This document shows, piece by piece, positions 24,892-33,871 of a stretch of 50,634 bases of DNA. Source of the DNA: Gammaproteobacteria bacterium (lineage in GTDB: Bacteria > Pseudomonadota > Gammaproteobacteria > Pseudomonadales > Azotimanducaceae); contig SMWF01000003.1 of assembly GCA_004357385.1 (NCBI GenBank), positions 1 through 50,634 of the forward strand. The letters run 5' to 3'. The notes under the pieces were generated by a model. It was not told the DNA's origin. It was given only the letters and a program-made list of their open reading frames with translations, and did no database searches. Numbering within the stretch: position 1 is the stretch's first letter; each line of letters starts with the position of its first letter. Both the position numbers and the translations under genes were made by a program.

Positions 24892-25767
24892 TCAACCGCG
24901 CGGGCGGTAGACCTCCTGAGGTTCCACGTCCGCAAAGTGGGAATCGATTTCCTCTACCGTCCAGGGCTCGTCCTGCAGGCCGATCGCCACCTCGCGCGGG
25001 TGGGTCCAGTGGGCGATCTTTGTGCCGTTGCAACTGAAGCACTGGCCGTTGAAACGTTCGGCCTTCTCGCTGGCGAGCCACACCAGCGCCTGAGCAATTT
25101 CGTCGGGCTTGCCGAATCCCATCTGCCGCGGGGTGGGTACCGGTTGATCATTCGCCTCCGCAAATTTCCGGGCACGCTCGAACACCACCTGAGTCATGTC
25201 CGTTTCCGCCACCGGCCACAATGCATTGGTGCGAATGCCATATCGTGTCAATTCCAGAATCGCGGTACGCAGCAGCCCCATCATGCCGGCCTTCGCGGCG
25301 GCGTAGTTGCCCTGACCCACGCCCCCGGACAGACCCGACGCGGAGATGATGTGCACGATATGACCCTTGCCCTGCTCGCGCATCTGCAAGCCGGCGAACT
25401 TCGAGCAAGCCCAGGCGCCGCGCAGATTGACGGCGATGACGTCGTCAAACTCCTCTTCACTCATTTTCAGCAACGTCCGATCCCTGACGATGCCGGCATT
25501 ATTCACCAGCAGATCGACGCCGCCGTACGCTTCAATACAGGTACCGATCAGCGCCTCGCAGTGCGCCATCTCGGCAACCGAACCGACATACGGGGTGACC
25601 TCGCCACCAGCCTCACGAATTCGCCGCTCGGTCTCCGCCAATGGCTCGGGGTTGGTCCCGTTGACGACCACCGAAGCGCCATTTGCGGCCAGCCCGCAGG
25701 CAAACGCGCGGCCCAGGCCCCGCGACGATCCCGTGACGACGGCCCGCAATCCATCGAGCAACGCCAT
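24892..25767 (-). CDS. SDR family oxidoreductase (MFE-2-like 3-hydroxyacyl-CoA dehydrogenase type)
   Basis: The 291-residue dehydrogenase has VVTGSSRGLGRAFACGLA (cofactor loop), LLVNNAGIVRDRTLLKM, the catalytic IISASGLSGG serine and YAAAKAG (Tyr/Lys). This arrangement, with a C-terminal extension after FNGQCFSCNG, is that of the (3R)-hydroxyacyl-CoA dehydrogenase part of peroxisomal MFE-2 and related bacterial SDRs. A beta-oxidation-like role is plausible but inferred. It converges on the GST with a 9-bp gap. Confidence 0.87.
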   Translation of the reverse strand: MALLDGLRAVVTGSSRGLGRAFACGLAANGASVVVNGTNPEPLAETERRIREAGGEVTPYVGSVAEMAHCEALIGTCIEAYGGVDLLVNNAGIVRDRTLLKMSEEEFDDVIAVNLRGAWACSKFAGLQMREQGKGHIVHIISASGLSGGVGQGNYAAAKAGMMGLLRTAILELTRYGIRTNALWPVAETDMTQVVFERARKFAEANDQPVPTPRQMGFGKPDEIAQALVWLASEKAERFNGQCFSCNGTKIAHWTHPREVAIGLQDEPWTVEEIDSHFADVEPQEVYRPRG

Positions 25768-25836
25768 GCATTACGCCTTTGAGATTGAGTTTGCGAAAAC
25801 AGGTTAGCACGCGGCGCGAGGAATACCGCGCGCCGG

Positions 25837-26340
25837 CTAACCCGGGTAGCAGGCCTGGATGTGACTGCGCAACGTTGCCACATCGCTGTAGACGTGATCG
25901 CTACCCGGTATTTCCGCGAAGCATACGTTGTGGTGCTCGCCAACAGCACCCCGAAGCTCCTGGCAGCTGCCGAGAAAGTCTTCCGTCTGTTGAATCAGCA
26001 GAACCGGACGCCGCGCGCACAACGCGTTCAACAGTTCCAGCTCGCCTTCCCGATAGACTTTCAGAGGGACTCCGATAAGTACGTAACGCTCAGCCAGCAG
26101 CGTGTCGCGCTGCGCGGCGTGAATTGCAACTCGAGTGCCCATCGATTTGGCCACGACCAACCCGACGTCATCCCCACGCGCACGGTCGACTTCCAGATCG
26201 AGATCGAAGTCGTCATCGCCTTGCCAGCACGCATATCGTTGCACGGTGTAATCACACTGTGGAAAATCAAGGCCATCGAGAATGCTTTCCAGCCACGCGA
26301 CGGTGGCCTCATCCCGGCCCGGTAAACCCAGTATTTTCAT
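25837..26340 (-). CDS. Small alpha/beta-hydrolase fold protein
   Basis: This 167-residue protein has the layout of short hydrolases of the RBBP9/YdeN size class. It starts MKILGLPGRDEATVAWLESI, has a nucleophile elbow LVVAKSMGTRVA (Ser in KSMG), and ends with GSDHVYSDVATL, whose His is the likely catalytic base. An acidic residue in LLIQQTEDFLG fits the third member. The elbow departs from the GxSxG rule at its first glycine (Ala). Function unknown. A 9-base G-run lies just upstream of the start. Confidence 0.75.
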   Translation of the reverse strand: MKILGLPGRDEATVAWLESILDGLDFPQCDYTVQRYACWQGDDDFDLDLEVDRARGDDVGLVVAKSMGTRVAIHAAQRDTLLAERYVLIGVPLKVYREGELELLNALCARRPVLLIQQTEDFLGSCQELRGAVGEHHNVCFAEIPGSDHVYSDVATLRSHIQACYPG

Positions 26341-26350
26341 TGCTCAGTCT

Positions 26351-26359
26351 CCCCCCCCC
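26351..26359 (-). promoter_or_regulatory. G9 homopolymer before the hydrolase start codon
   Basis: Nine consecutive G (on the gene strand) lie about 11-19 bases before the hydrolase ATG, where a Shine-Dalgarno would sit. CTCAG/CTGAG flank it as short inverted arms. Homopolymers of this size can slip and change translation, but no such effect is shown. Confidence 0.35.
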
Positions 26360-26596
26360 TGAGGTCCAACACGTACCGCTCGTGGACAGCCTAGGCTCGA
26401 ACAGTTCTCACTTCAATACACTAACCAGGCCCCGGATCTGGCATCGGCGCGACCGTGATCTCGCGACCTGGTTCGCGGCGTTGCAAACGACAAATCGGTT
26501 CAATGCGCAGTCTTGCCCTGCCGGGATTTTGCGCGCGGATTTTCCGCACGTGTGCTTCGTGCACCCCGCTGGGTTCTTTCACCAGGAGTGTACGTA

Positions 26597-27151
26597 ATGT
26601 TCAAGAAAACTTTGATCGCAGCAGCGATTGCATCGATGGCCGGCGGCGCCTACGCGGAAAGCGCCGGCTACTACATGGGCGGCGGAATCGGCATCTGGGA
26701 TGTCGACGAGAGCGGCATCATCGAAGATACCGCGATGTCGGCCCGCGTCAGCGGCGGCTTCAAATTCAACGAGTTCCTCGCAGTCGAAGGCGCCTACGTG
26801 TACCTCGGCGAAGTGGAAGACAGCGCGTCGATCGATGTCGGCGGGCAGATCTTCACCGCCAAAGCGAAGGTCGACGGATCAGCCTGGGAGCTATCCCTGC
26901 GCCCGAGTTATCCGTTTACGGATTCGTTTGAAGGCTATGCACGTCTGGGTTGGGGCTTCTACGACATGGAAGTAGAAGTGTCTGCGCCTGGCTTGAGCAT
27001 CACAGAGAGCAGCAGCGACGATGGCTTCGTCTGGGCCGTCGGTGGCGCCTGGGCGATGAACGACCGGTTCAACCTGTTCGGCGAGTACTCCCAGCCCGAT
27101 ACGGAAGCTGATGTCTACATCATGACTTTTGGGGTGACCTACAACTTCTGA
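26597..27151 (+). CDS. Outer membrane beta-barrel protein (opacity/OmpA-type)
   Basis: The 184-residue protein has a signal peptide (MFKKTLIAAAIASMAGGAYA). It is followed by GYYMGGGIGIWDVDES and alternating amphipathic strands ending in DVYIMTFGVTYNF, a C-terminal Phe typical of Bam-dependent barrels. Eight strands can be counted. It resembles small opacity or adhesion-type barrels. It is preceded by a 256-bp intergenic region with no other gene. A GC-rich hairpin follows the stop. Confidence 0.87.
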   Translation: MFKKTLIAAAIASMAGGAYAESAGYYMGGGIGIWDVDESGIIEDTAMSARVSGGFKFNEFLAVEGAYVYLGEVEDSASIDVGGQIFTAKAKVDGSAWELSLRPSYPFTDSFEGYARLGWGFYDMEVEVSAPGLSITESSSDDGFVWAVGGAWAMNDRFNLFGEYSQPDTEADVYIMTFGVTYNF

Positions 27152-27173
27152 TCAACTCTGATTCAGTGAGTTC

Positions 27174-27210
27174 GCTGCCCGGGCACCGGCTTCGCCGGCG
27201 CCCGGGCAGC
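27174..27210 (+). terminator. Terminator hairpin after the OMP gene
   Basis: GCTGCCCGGGC pairs with GCCCGGGCAGC, with an inner stem CCGG/CCGG around CTTCG. It lies 22 bp beyond the OMP stop. The T-run after it is weak, so it may work as a bidirectional end between this gene and the converging CoA-transferase. Confidence 0.7.
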
Positions 27211-27214
27211 TTCC

Positions 27215-28429
27215 CTACTCCGCATCGCCTTCGCCACCACCTCGTTCACCAAGCTCGCGAAGCAACGCTTCGTTGTCCGCACCCAACGCGGGGGCAGCGC
27301 TGCGTATGCGCACGGGTGTGCGTGAAAATTTCGTGGTGGGCGCGAGCAGTGGCACGACCCGTCCATCACTGAGTTCGACATCCTGGAACATGTCCCGGGC
27401 CTGGACGTGGGGATCGGTGGTCGCGGTCGGATAATCGTTGATCGGCGCGACCGGGATTCCCGCCTCCGCCAACCGCTCGAGGACACTATGGAGCGGCTGT
27501 TTGCAGCACCACTCGGCGACCAGCTGATCCACCAGCTCGCGATGCTCGAGCCTGAGATTGAGGTCCGCAAAACGCGTGTCGTCCTCGAGATCCTGCCGGT
27601 CCATGATCCGCAACAACTTCAACCAATGACTGTCGAGCGCGGCGCCAATGTAGACATAACTGTCACTGTCCACGCAGCGATAGACGTTGAACGGTACGAT
27701 CACCGGGAACTGATTACCGGTGCGCCGCAGCGGCATGCCGAGACGCGCCATGCTCGGAAAGGTATTGCTGTGCGCCAGCAACGCATCGACCAGCGCCACG
27801 TCGACGTGTTGGCCCTCGCCGGTTCTATCACGATGCCGCAGCGCAGCGAGCGCACCCAGCGCGCCATGGATGCCCGCCAGATCATCGCCGATCCAGGTTG
27901 ACGCCTTGGTGGGCGCGCCATCCTCGGCGCCATTCAATGACATCCAGCCCGAGAAGGCCTGCGCCATCGGATCGTAGCCCGGTCGATCGTGCAGCGGTCC
28001 GAACTGGCCGAACCCGCTCACCGACACGTACACGATGTCCGGTTTGACGTCGCGCACCTGTGGGTATCCGAGACCCCATTCGGCAAGCGTGCCCGGCTTG
28101 AAGTTCTCGACGACGACGTCAACCCGCGAGGCCAGCCGCAGGAACAGTTCCCGGCCTTCATCGCTGCGCATGTCCAGGGTCAGACTACGTTTGTTTCGAT
28201 TCACCGTTTCGTTAACCAGAGACAATCGCGAATCCGGAACGAACGGCTGCAGGTAACGCGCGATCTCGCCGTCTGGATGTTCGATCTTGACCACGTCTGC
28301 CCCATAGTCGGCAAGCAAGCAGGCGGCCATAGGTCCCGCCCAGGACGTGGTGGCTTCCAACACGCGAATGCCTTCCAGCGGTCCGGCAAGATCCGTGCGT
28401 GCGTCTCGGAAGAAATCGTCCTTGCGCAC
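27215..28429 (-). CDS. CaiB/BaiF family III CoA-transferase
   Basis: The 404-residue enzyme begins with GIRVLEATTSWAGPMAACLL and ADYGADVVKIEHPDGEIAR. Its active-site aspartate lies in RPGYDPMAQAFSGWMS. NRNKRSLTLDMRSDEGRELF, VVVENFKPGTLAEWGLGY and GQHVDVALVDALLA are further family landmarks. Class III CoA-transferases move CoA between acyl-CoA and a carboxylate through a covalent Asp intermediate. The substrate could be a degradative intermediate; neighbours do not settle it. It ends 5 bp beyond the terminator hairpin. Confidence 0.9.
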   Translation of the reverse strand: MRKDDFFRDARTDLAGPLEGIRVLEATTSWAGPMAACLLADYGADVVKIEHPDGEIARYLQPFVPDSRLSLVNETVNRNKRSLTLDMRSDEGRELFLRLASRVDVVVENFKPGTLAEWGLGYPQVRDVKPDIVYVSVSGFGQFGPLHDRPGYDPMAQAFSGWMSLNGAEDGAPTKASTWIGDDLAGIHGALGALAALRHRDRTGEGQHVDVALVDALLAHSNTFPSMARLGMPLRRTGNQFPVIVPFNVYRCVDSDSYVYIGAALDSHWLKLLRIMDRQDLEDDTRFADLNLRLEHRELVDQLVAEWCCKQPLHSVLERLAEAGIPVAPINDYPTATTDPHVQARDMFQDVELSDGRVVPLLAPTTKFSRTPVRIRSAAPALGADNEALLRELGERGGGEGDAE

Positions 28430-28540
28430 GTTAAATTCTCAACCGGGACATCAGCACTCCCCCGCGATCATGGTTATCCACCCCGACCTAGCTTATACAC
28501 CCTGGCACGGGGTTTCGCGTGGTCGATCCGGCGACGTACC

Positions 28541-29503
28541 ATGGTGCTCGTGAATCACACCTGCCCCAACTGCGGCGCTGACAAGCATGGGGAATTCTGC
28601 GCCGTGTGCGGCCAGAACAGTCGGGACTACCTGCGTTCGGCGTTCCGTGTGGGTTGCGACTTCGTCACCGAAGTGTTCGACGTCGACGGCCGCCTGTTCC
28701 GCACGCTGGGCTATCTGCTGACCAGGCCCGGTTATCTGAGCCGGGAGTTCACGCTGGGCAGGCGCGCCCGTTACGTTTCACCAGGCCGACTGTATCTACT
28801 GATAAGCCTGACGTTTTTCTTCATCCTGTCATTTACCGGCGGATCGCTCAGTTTCGACGCCGAATCCGGAGCTGAATTGTCCGAGTCGCTGCGCCACGAT
28901 CCGGAACTGCAACGCGTTTTCGAGCGCCTCCCCAGCACCGAACGAGAGCGCGTCGAAAAACTGCTGCGCGAGCGCGGCGTCGATGTGGAAACAGTATTCG
29001 ACGGCACTACCAAACCGGCGTCTGAGGCGGACCCGGAAGAACCATCGGCACTGGAACAGAAATTCCTCGAACGCGGCATAGGTTTTCTCGAGGATCCGCA
29101 GCAGGCCTACCAGGACATGCTGGGCAACCTACCGTTCGCGATGTTCGTGATGCTGCCGCTGCTTGCAGCGTTGATGAAACTTTTCTATCGGCAGCATTTC
29201 TATGCCGAACACCTGGTCTTCTCGATGCATCTGCACTCGTTCGTTTTCATGGTGTTCGCGGTCCTGGCACTTACGCCAAGCGAGGCTATCGCGCAAGCGG
29301 AGGGCCTGGCCTACCTGTGGAAATGGCTGGATATCACACTGTTGATGGCGTGCTACGTGTATGGCTACCTGGCGCTGCGCCGAGTCTGCGGACAATCGTG
29401 GGCAATCACCCTGGGCAAATACGCCGCACTGTCCATGCTGTATGGGCTGATGCTGACGATCGGCCTCTCAACCGTCGTAGTGACCACGATATTGCTCGGC
29501 TGA
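28541..29503 (+). CDS. DUF3667 membrane protein with N-terminal zinc ribbon
   Basis: The 320-residue protein opens with a zinc ribbon (CPNCG at 9-13, then CAVCGQ). The DUF3667 core then follows: FDVDGRLFRTLGYLLTRPGY, RRARYVSPGRLYLLISLTF and four to five membrane helices. A charged middle region (about 110-190, SERERVEKLLRERGV) is unstructured or coiled-coil. The family is widespread and of unknown function. The ATG at 28541 is chosen because the zinc ribbon starts immediately. Confidence 0.82.
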   Translation: MVLVNHTCPNCGADKHGEFCAVCGQNSRDYLRSAFRVGCDFVTEVFDVDGRLFRTLGYLLTRPGYLSREFTLGRRARYVSPGRLYLLISLTFFFILSFTGGSLSFDAESGAELSESLRHDPELQRVFERLPSTERERVEKLLRERGVDVETVFDGTTKPASEADPEEPSALEQKFLERGIGFLEDPQQAYQDMLGNLPFAMFVMLPLLAALMKLFYRQHFYAEHLVFSMHLHSFVFMVFAVLALTPSEAIAQAEGLAYLWKWLDITLLMACYVYGYLALRRVCGQSWAITLGKYAALSMLYGLMLTIGLSTVVVTTILLG

Positions 29504-29523
29504 GGACCGCGATCTCGACCCCC

Positions 29524-30249
29524 CTACGCGTCCGGCGCGGGCCTGGCTCGCTGGTTGTACAGCAGCTTGCGCACCTGATCCCGTTCGGCGTCACTCAACT
29601 TCGAGAAGTCTTCAGTCGGACCTGCCGTGACCGCCATACCACGTTCGACCCCGGGACGGGCACCAAGCTCCTCGAACCAGCGTTTGAAATGCTTGAACTC
29701 GTTGATGTCCTGGCCTTGATTCTCCCAGCCCATGCACCAGGGATAGCTGATCATGTCCGCAATCGTGTACTCGTCTCCGGCGAGATACGGACGATCATAG
29801 AGCCGGTTGTTCAGCACGCCATACAACCGGTTGGCCTCATCCGTGAAACGTCGAACGGCGTAATCCTGCTCACCCTCGTCCTCGCCTAAGCGTCGGAAAT
29901 GCCCACACTCGCCCAGCTTGGGGCCTTGATTGGCCATCTGCCACATCACCCATTGCACAACCTCGTACTTGGTCGCGGGATCCTGAGGCCAGAACTGACC
30001 GGTCTTCTCTGCCAGGTACAACATGATCGCGCCCGACTCGAACACGGCAATGGGCTCGCCGCCGCCGAGCGGGTCATGATCGACCAACGCCGGCATCCGG
30101 TTGTTCGGACTGATCGCAAGAAACTCAGCCGTGAACTGGTCGCCGCGACCAATCCGGCACGGCACCACGTTGTACTCCAGCCCGCATTCTTCCAGCAGAA
30201 TCGTCACCTTCTTGCCATTCGGGGTCGGCCAATAATGCAGGTCCAACAT
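29524..30249 (-). CDS. Glutathione S-transferase (YghU/YfcG-like, nu class)
   Basis: This 241-residue protein begins MLDLHYWPTPNGKKVTILLE. It has the nu-class signature TPNGKKV, with Thr/Asn as glutathione-contacting residues, then NNRMPALVDHDPLGGGEPIA and FESGAIMLYLAEKTG. These enzymes show disulfide-bond reductase activity rather than classical transferase activity. The C-terminal tail ends in a basic QRARPAPDA. It lies 26 bp upstream of the LLM gene start and is probably in the same minus-strand unit. Confidence 0.88.
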   Translation of the reverse strand: MLDLHYWPTPNGKKVTILLEECGLEYNVVPCRIGRGDQFTAEFLAISPNNRMPALVDHDPLGGGEPIAVFESGAIMLYLAEKTGQFWPQDPATKYEVVQWVMWQMANQGPKLGECGHFRRLGEDEGEQDYAVRRFTDEANRLYGVLNNRLYDRPYLAGDEYTIADMISYPWCMGWENQGQDINEFKHFKRWFEELGARPGVERGMAVTAGPTEDFSKLSDAERDQVRKLLYNQRARPAPDA

Positions 30250-30275
30250 ATCTCGTTCTCCTCAAGTGCGATTAT

Positions 30276-31346
30276 TCAGCGAAGCGCGGGTATCAGTTCC
30301 GCATCCAACAGGCTCATCGCGGCGCGCGCAGCATCCACATCAGCACCCGCGGTGGGACCAGAAATTGCAATGCGCTCCATGCCCAGCGCTTCCAGTTCCC
30401 GGAGGCGCTCAATGCAGTAGTCCGGCGGGCCGGCAATGGCGAAACGATCCACGAAGTCATCATCGAGCAGTCCCGCCTGGGGGGAATCAGCGCGGGTGTG
30501 AGCACGCATATCGTACCCGTCGTGAAGCGCATTCATGGTCGCGCGGTCAGAATCGCTGACCGGGCCGGCCACCGAGCCGTGCATAACAGAAAAACGGGCA
30601 AAAGTGGTCAACCCCCCACGCACCAACGCACGTGCCGTGGCGCGGTCGGGGTGACAGACCAGATTGACGTACGCGCCGAACTTCACCTCGGCCGGGTCCA
30701 GACCGGCGTCGCGTCGCGCCGCGCGCGCCGTCTCGATGCCCCAGGAGATACGTTCGGGAACCGCCCCCAGGGTGAACATCACCCGATCCGCCAGGCGCGC
30801 CGCCATCCCGATCACGCGTGGCCCGGTGGCGGCGACCTCCACGGGCACCTTTTTCAGTCCGTCAGGTTTGATCCAGCGGATTCTGCTGTCGCTCGGATGA
30901 TCCGCCAGATCGAGGCTGGCGACTGGCCTCGCAACCGAATCGTCCATGCGCAGGTCGGAAAACGGAACGGCCTCGCCCCGCAGATAACGCTGCAGAACGT
31001 CGACGTATCGTTCGAACTGAGCGAACCGCGCCGGCGCCCGGCCGAGGTGCGCCAGCGCCGAATCGCCGCGCCCGATACCGAGCACCATGCGGCCGTTCGA
31101 CACGTCCTGCACCGCGGCCGCCGCAGACGCACTGACCGCTGGAAGTCGGGTCGCGCAATTGGTGACGCCGGTGCCAAGCCCCAACCGCTGCGTGACACTC
31201 GCCGCCATGGCAAGTGCAACGTAGGAATCCGCCGCGAGATTCTGCGAATCGACCACCAGCATGCCGTCCCATCCGGCCGCCTCGGCCCGCTGCGCAACCG
31301 TCATGGCATTGCGCGGATGCGAATGGGTCAACGTCCAGAGTTCCAT
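30276..31346 (-). CDS. LLM class (luciferase-like) flavin/F420-dependent oxidoreductase
   Basis: The 356-residue TIM barrel starts MELWTLTHSHPRNAMTVAQR and continues with GLGTGVTNCATRLPAV, NGRMVLGIGRGDSALAHL and, late, FAIAGPPDYCIERL, hallmarks of the luciferase-like monooxygenase group related to F420-dependent reductases. Cofactor choice (FMN or F420) cannot be read. Its ATG follows the stop of the SnoaL-like gene by 1 bp, so the two are coupled. Confidence 0.88.
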   Translation of the reverse strand: MELWTLTHSHPRNAMTVAQRAEAAGWDGMLVVDSQNLAADSYVALAMAASVTQRLGLGTGVTNCATRLPAVSASAAAAVQDVSNGRMVLGIGRGDSALAHLGRAPARFAQFERYVDVLQRYLRGEAVPFSDLRMDDSVARPVASLDLADHPSDSRIRWIKPDGLKKVPVEVAATGPRVIGMAARLADRVMFTLGAVPERISWGIETARAARRDAGLDPAEVKFGAYVNLVCHPDRATARALVRGGLTTFARFSVMHGSVAGPVSDSDRATMNALHDGYDMRAHTRADSPQAGLLDDDFVDRFAIAGPPDYCIERLRELEALGMERIAISGPTAGADVDAARAAMSLLDAELIPALR

Positions 31347-31347
31347 C

Positions 31348-31746
31348 CTACTGCAGCGGACCCCGCTCCTGGACACTCGGTTCCGGGGGATTTACGCACT
31401 GGCCTGCGTGATGGTGGAACATTCGTATCTCATCGCCCTCGAGCACGAATCCGTTGCTGGCAGTGCAGACACCATTGGGCAACGCTTCGTAGCAGGTCAC
31501 CATCACCGAATCGCCGACCGCGTGGCCTTCGACATCGTAGAAGTCGATCCCGGGTTGCTGTGGATTGCCCAGAATCTGTCGCCAGGTCTGCATGATCTCG
31601 GCACGGTCGGTAAGCGCCGGCCATCCCGGATGCACGCAGATCACCGGATGGTCCCGCGCCCAGAGGTTGTCCATGGCCGTTAGATCTTTCTGCGCAAACG
31701 CGAGGTAGAACGCTTCGTTGACGAACAATGCCTGTTCGAGCTTCAT
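31348..31746 (-). CDS. SnoaL-like / NTF2-fold protein (DUF4440-like)
   Basis: The 132-residue protein reads FVNEAFYLAFAQKDLTAMDN, WARDHPVICVHPGWPALT, the loop RAEIMQTWRQIL and beta-strands to MFHHHAGQCVNP. The HPGWPALTDRAEIM pattern is common in small NTF2-fold proteins often called DUF4440 or SnoaL-like. It has no signal peptide. It ends 1 bp from the LLM gene start and leads that operon. Role unknown. Confidence 0.8.
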   Translation of the reverse strand: MKLEQALFVNEAFYLAFAQKDLTAMDNLWARDHPVICVHPGWPALTDRAEIMQTWRQILGNPQQPGIDFYDVEGHAVGDSVMVTCYEALPNGVCTASNGFVLEGDEIRMFHHHAGQCVNPPEPSVQERGPLQ

Positions 31747-31866
31747 GCGGCGCTAGTCGGCGAAGAAGGCCGGGGTGCGGACCTCGGTGCTCTCGCTCGG
31801 TGGCGGCATGCTCGACTCCCCAATCACGGGTCGAGCCATGTTACCAGATCCCCGTGTTGCAGACGG

Positions 31867-33756
31867 TCACGGCGTGTACCAGATCGGCGAGGAATACGCC
31901 CGTTCCTGAATGGTCGCCGCGTGTCCCGGCACTGGCGGCCGATTCAACGCCACCGAGTCGTACAGCGAGTTGCGTGGCGTCTCGATCTGCAGCACCCGCA
32001 CGTAATAGAACGCGCGCCGCGCGGGATCGAATTCCGGATCCCGCCAGGTCACGGCCAGCCGGGAGGCTCCAACGCTGTTGTCATAGGTCGCCCGGTCGAG
32101 ATCCACGGTGCTGCGCAGGCGCGGCAACCTCCCGTCGGCGCCGCGCTCGCGGTGATCCGACCAGGCGACATCGAACACCCGTTCCGCCGCACTGCCGTCC
32201 CGCATGATCCAACCCTTCACGACCTGGATACGATCCAGATTCGCATCGTCCGGGTCCTTGACCGCTTGAATCAGCAAAGTGGGCCCATGATCCGGGGTCG
32301 GCGGATCGCTGATCTCGCCACCCATGGGTACGCCGCCGCGATAGCCGACCGCAGCCACGTCGAGTGCATCGGCGTCCGTTGCCTCGAACCCCCAGCCGGC
32401 GAACAGGCGCAACGAAATGCGCGGCCCGGACGTCGCGTAGACTTCGCGGCGCTGGATAGCCTCGATGATGGCTTGGCGAGTGTTTTCCGTAGCCCAGACG
32501 CCCGCCAGCCCGGAAGCGGACATGTCCCAGCCAGTGGACCCGGCGACTCGCAGGTCATCTTTGTTCTCCGGCGTTGAATCCTTCCCCATCTTGCCCCAGA
32601 AGTTGTCCTCTTCCGCAGAAGAGAGCGCCGTATGTGCGTCCGTGGATCCGATCATTCCAAACTGATACGGGTTAACCCGCGTGCGTTGTCCGATTCGAAG
32701 ACCCCGCTTCAGGCCGGACCGCACGTAGTCGGCGACCCTGTCCGGCGGGACGCCGTCATCGACATCGACCATCTTCATCAGGTGATCGTACGTTTCGAAA
32801 TCAGCGAACTCGTCGTCCGGAGACAATGCCGGGTGTGTCTCGGAGTCGCCCTTGATCTGGGTCACTTCGACCACTGGTTCCCACTTCATCCGCACGCGCG
32901 CGTACTCTGCGGTGATGGGCCGCCCATTCGAGTCGTTGTGCATGAACATCAACCCATCCGAGATGTTCGAGTTGTGCGGAATGGCGACAAAATCGGCGCC
33001 GGTGCGCAGCGACGTCGACTCCAACCAGTCCCAGAGATCTTCGGGACGATCGCTGTCGAAGGCGCTGAATGGAACGAACCGGCTTGCCACGTCTGCGCCC
33101 TGGGGCGTCAGTACCACCCTGTGCAGGTTCGCGCCGTTCGGCAGCGAGCTCCACTCCCAACCGATCAGCGCCGTGAATTTGCCCGGTTGATTGTGCCGGT
33201 CAGCCGCATCGATCAACTCGCTCCAGACGGAACGGCGCAGGCGCAGAGTGTTCAGTTCCGCCACGGGCCGGTTCAGGTTGACCGTGGCAACCAGCTCGCG
33301 AAACACCTCGCCACCTCGACCCGCCTCGATCATCTGAGCGAAGCGAGCGCCCGAAACGGTGGCCGCCACCTCCGCATCGCCCTGGAACAACCGCAATGCC
33401 AGACCTGCGTACTCGGCGTGATCGGTCACCGCCAGGAAATCCAACGGTCGCTTGATTCGCACCCGCGTCCGGTTGTACGGATGCACCACGGGGTAGCCTT
33501 TCGCCCAGCGATAGGCCGTATCCGGAGTGCCCGTCGCATTTCCCCCAATGTACGCATCCGCGGAGAAGTTGGTGTGCAAGTGCGTATCGCCCCACAGCAA
33601 CTGTGTGTCGGGCAGGGCCGGCGCTTTGACCATCGGCTGCGGTTGAACCGCTGGCACGGCTGAGCGCTGATCATCACCACAAGCGCCGAGCGCCAGAGCG
33701 GCGCACAGCATCAAACCCCGGTTGAACCGATTGCTTCTGGCTTCAGCCCAAATCAC
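31867..33756 (-). CDS. DUF3604 lipoprotein (PHP-like metal-dependent domain)
   Basis: The protein of about 629 residues carries a lipobox (ALGAC). It then has the DUF3604 landmarks: LLWGDTHLHTNFSADAYIGG (GDTHLHTxFS), DFLAVTDHAEYAG, SDAHTALSSAEEDNFWGKMG and a closing SSPIWYTP. These His/Asp-rich motifs resemble PHP phosphoesterase metal sites, but no activity is established for the family. GTG at 33756 has GGAGG 6 bp upstream and is preferred; another GTG lies 24 bp further out. The M20 peptidase gene is divergent, 115 bp away. Confidence 0.88.
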   Translation of the reverse strand: MIWAEARSNRFNRGLMLCAALALGACGDDQRSAVPAVQPQPMVKAPALPDTQLLWGDTHLHTNFSADAYIGGNATGTPDTAYRWAKGYPVVHPYNRTRVRIKRPLDFLAVTDHAEYAGLALRLFQGDAEVAATVSGARFAQMIEAGRGGEVFRELVATVNLNRPVAELNTLRLRRSVWSELIDAADRHNQPGKFTALIGWEWSSLPNGANLHRVVLTPQGADVASRFVPFSAFDSDRPEDLWDWLESTSLRTGADFVAIPHNSNISDGLMFMHNDSNGRPITAEYARVRMKWEPVVEVTQIKGDSETHPALSPDDEFADFETYDHLMKMVDVDDGVPPDRVADYVRSGLKRGLRIGQRTRVNPYQFGMIGSTDAHTALSSAEEDNFWGKMGKDSTPENKDDLRVAGSTGWDMSASGLAGVWATENTRQAIIEAIQRREVYATSGPRISLRLFAGWGFEATDADALDVAAVGYRGGVPMGGEISDPPTPDHGPTLLIQAVKDPDDANLDRIQVVKGWIMRDGSAAERVFDVAWSDHRERGADGRLPRLRSTVDLDRATYDNSVGASRLAVTWRDPEFDPARRAFYYVRVLQIETPRNSLYDSVALNRPPVPGHAATIQERAYSSPIWYTP

Positions 33757-33871
33757 TTTCCGCCTCCGTTCACGTGACACAGTCCTTACGCCGCGAGCAA
33801 GCCTGCCACAGGGCGCAGGACTTGAACACCGGTGGCTATACTAGCGCGACCACCCGGAGTTCAGGACACCC

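Noticed and set aside
27989-28540. Plus-strand extension upstream of the DUF3667 gene
   Set aside because: It runs antisense to the CoA-transferase gene, and the zinc ribbon begins immediately after the ATG at 28541.
30498-31595. A 365-residue plus-strand frame opposite the LLM oxidoreductase
   Set aside because: It is a GC-rich antisense shadow with Arg/His-rich composition and no recognisable domain.
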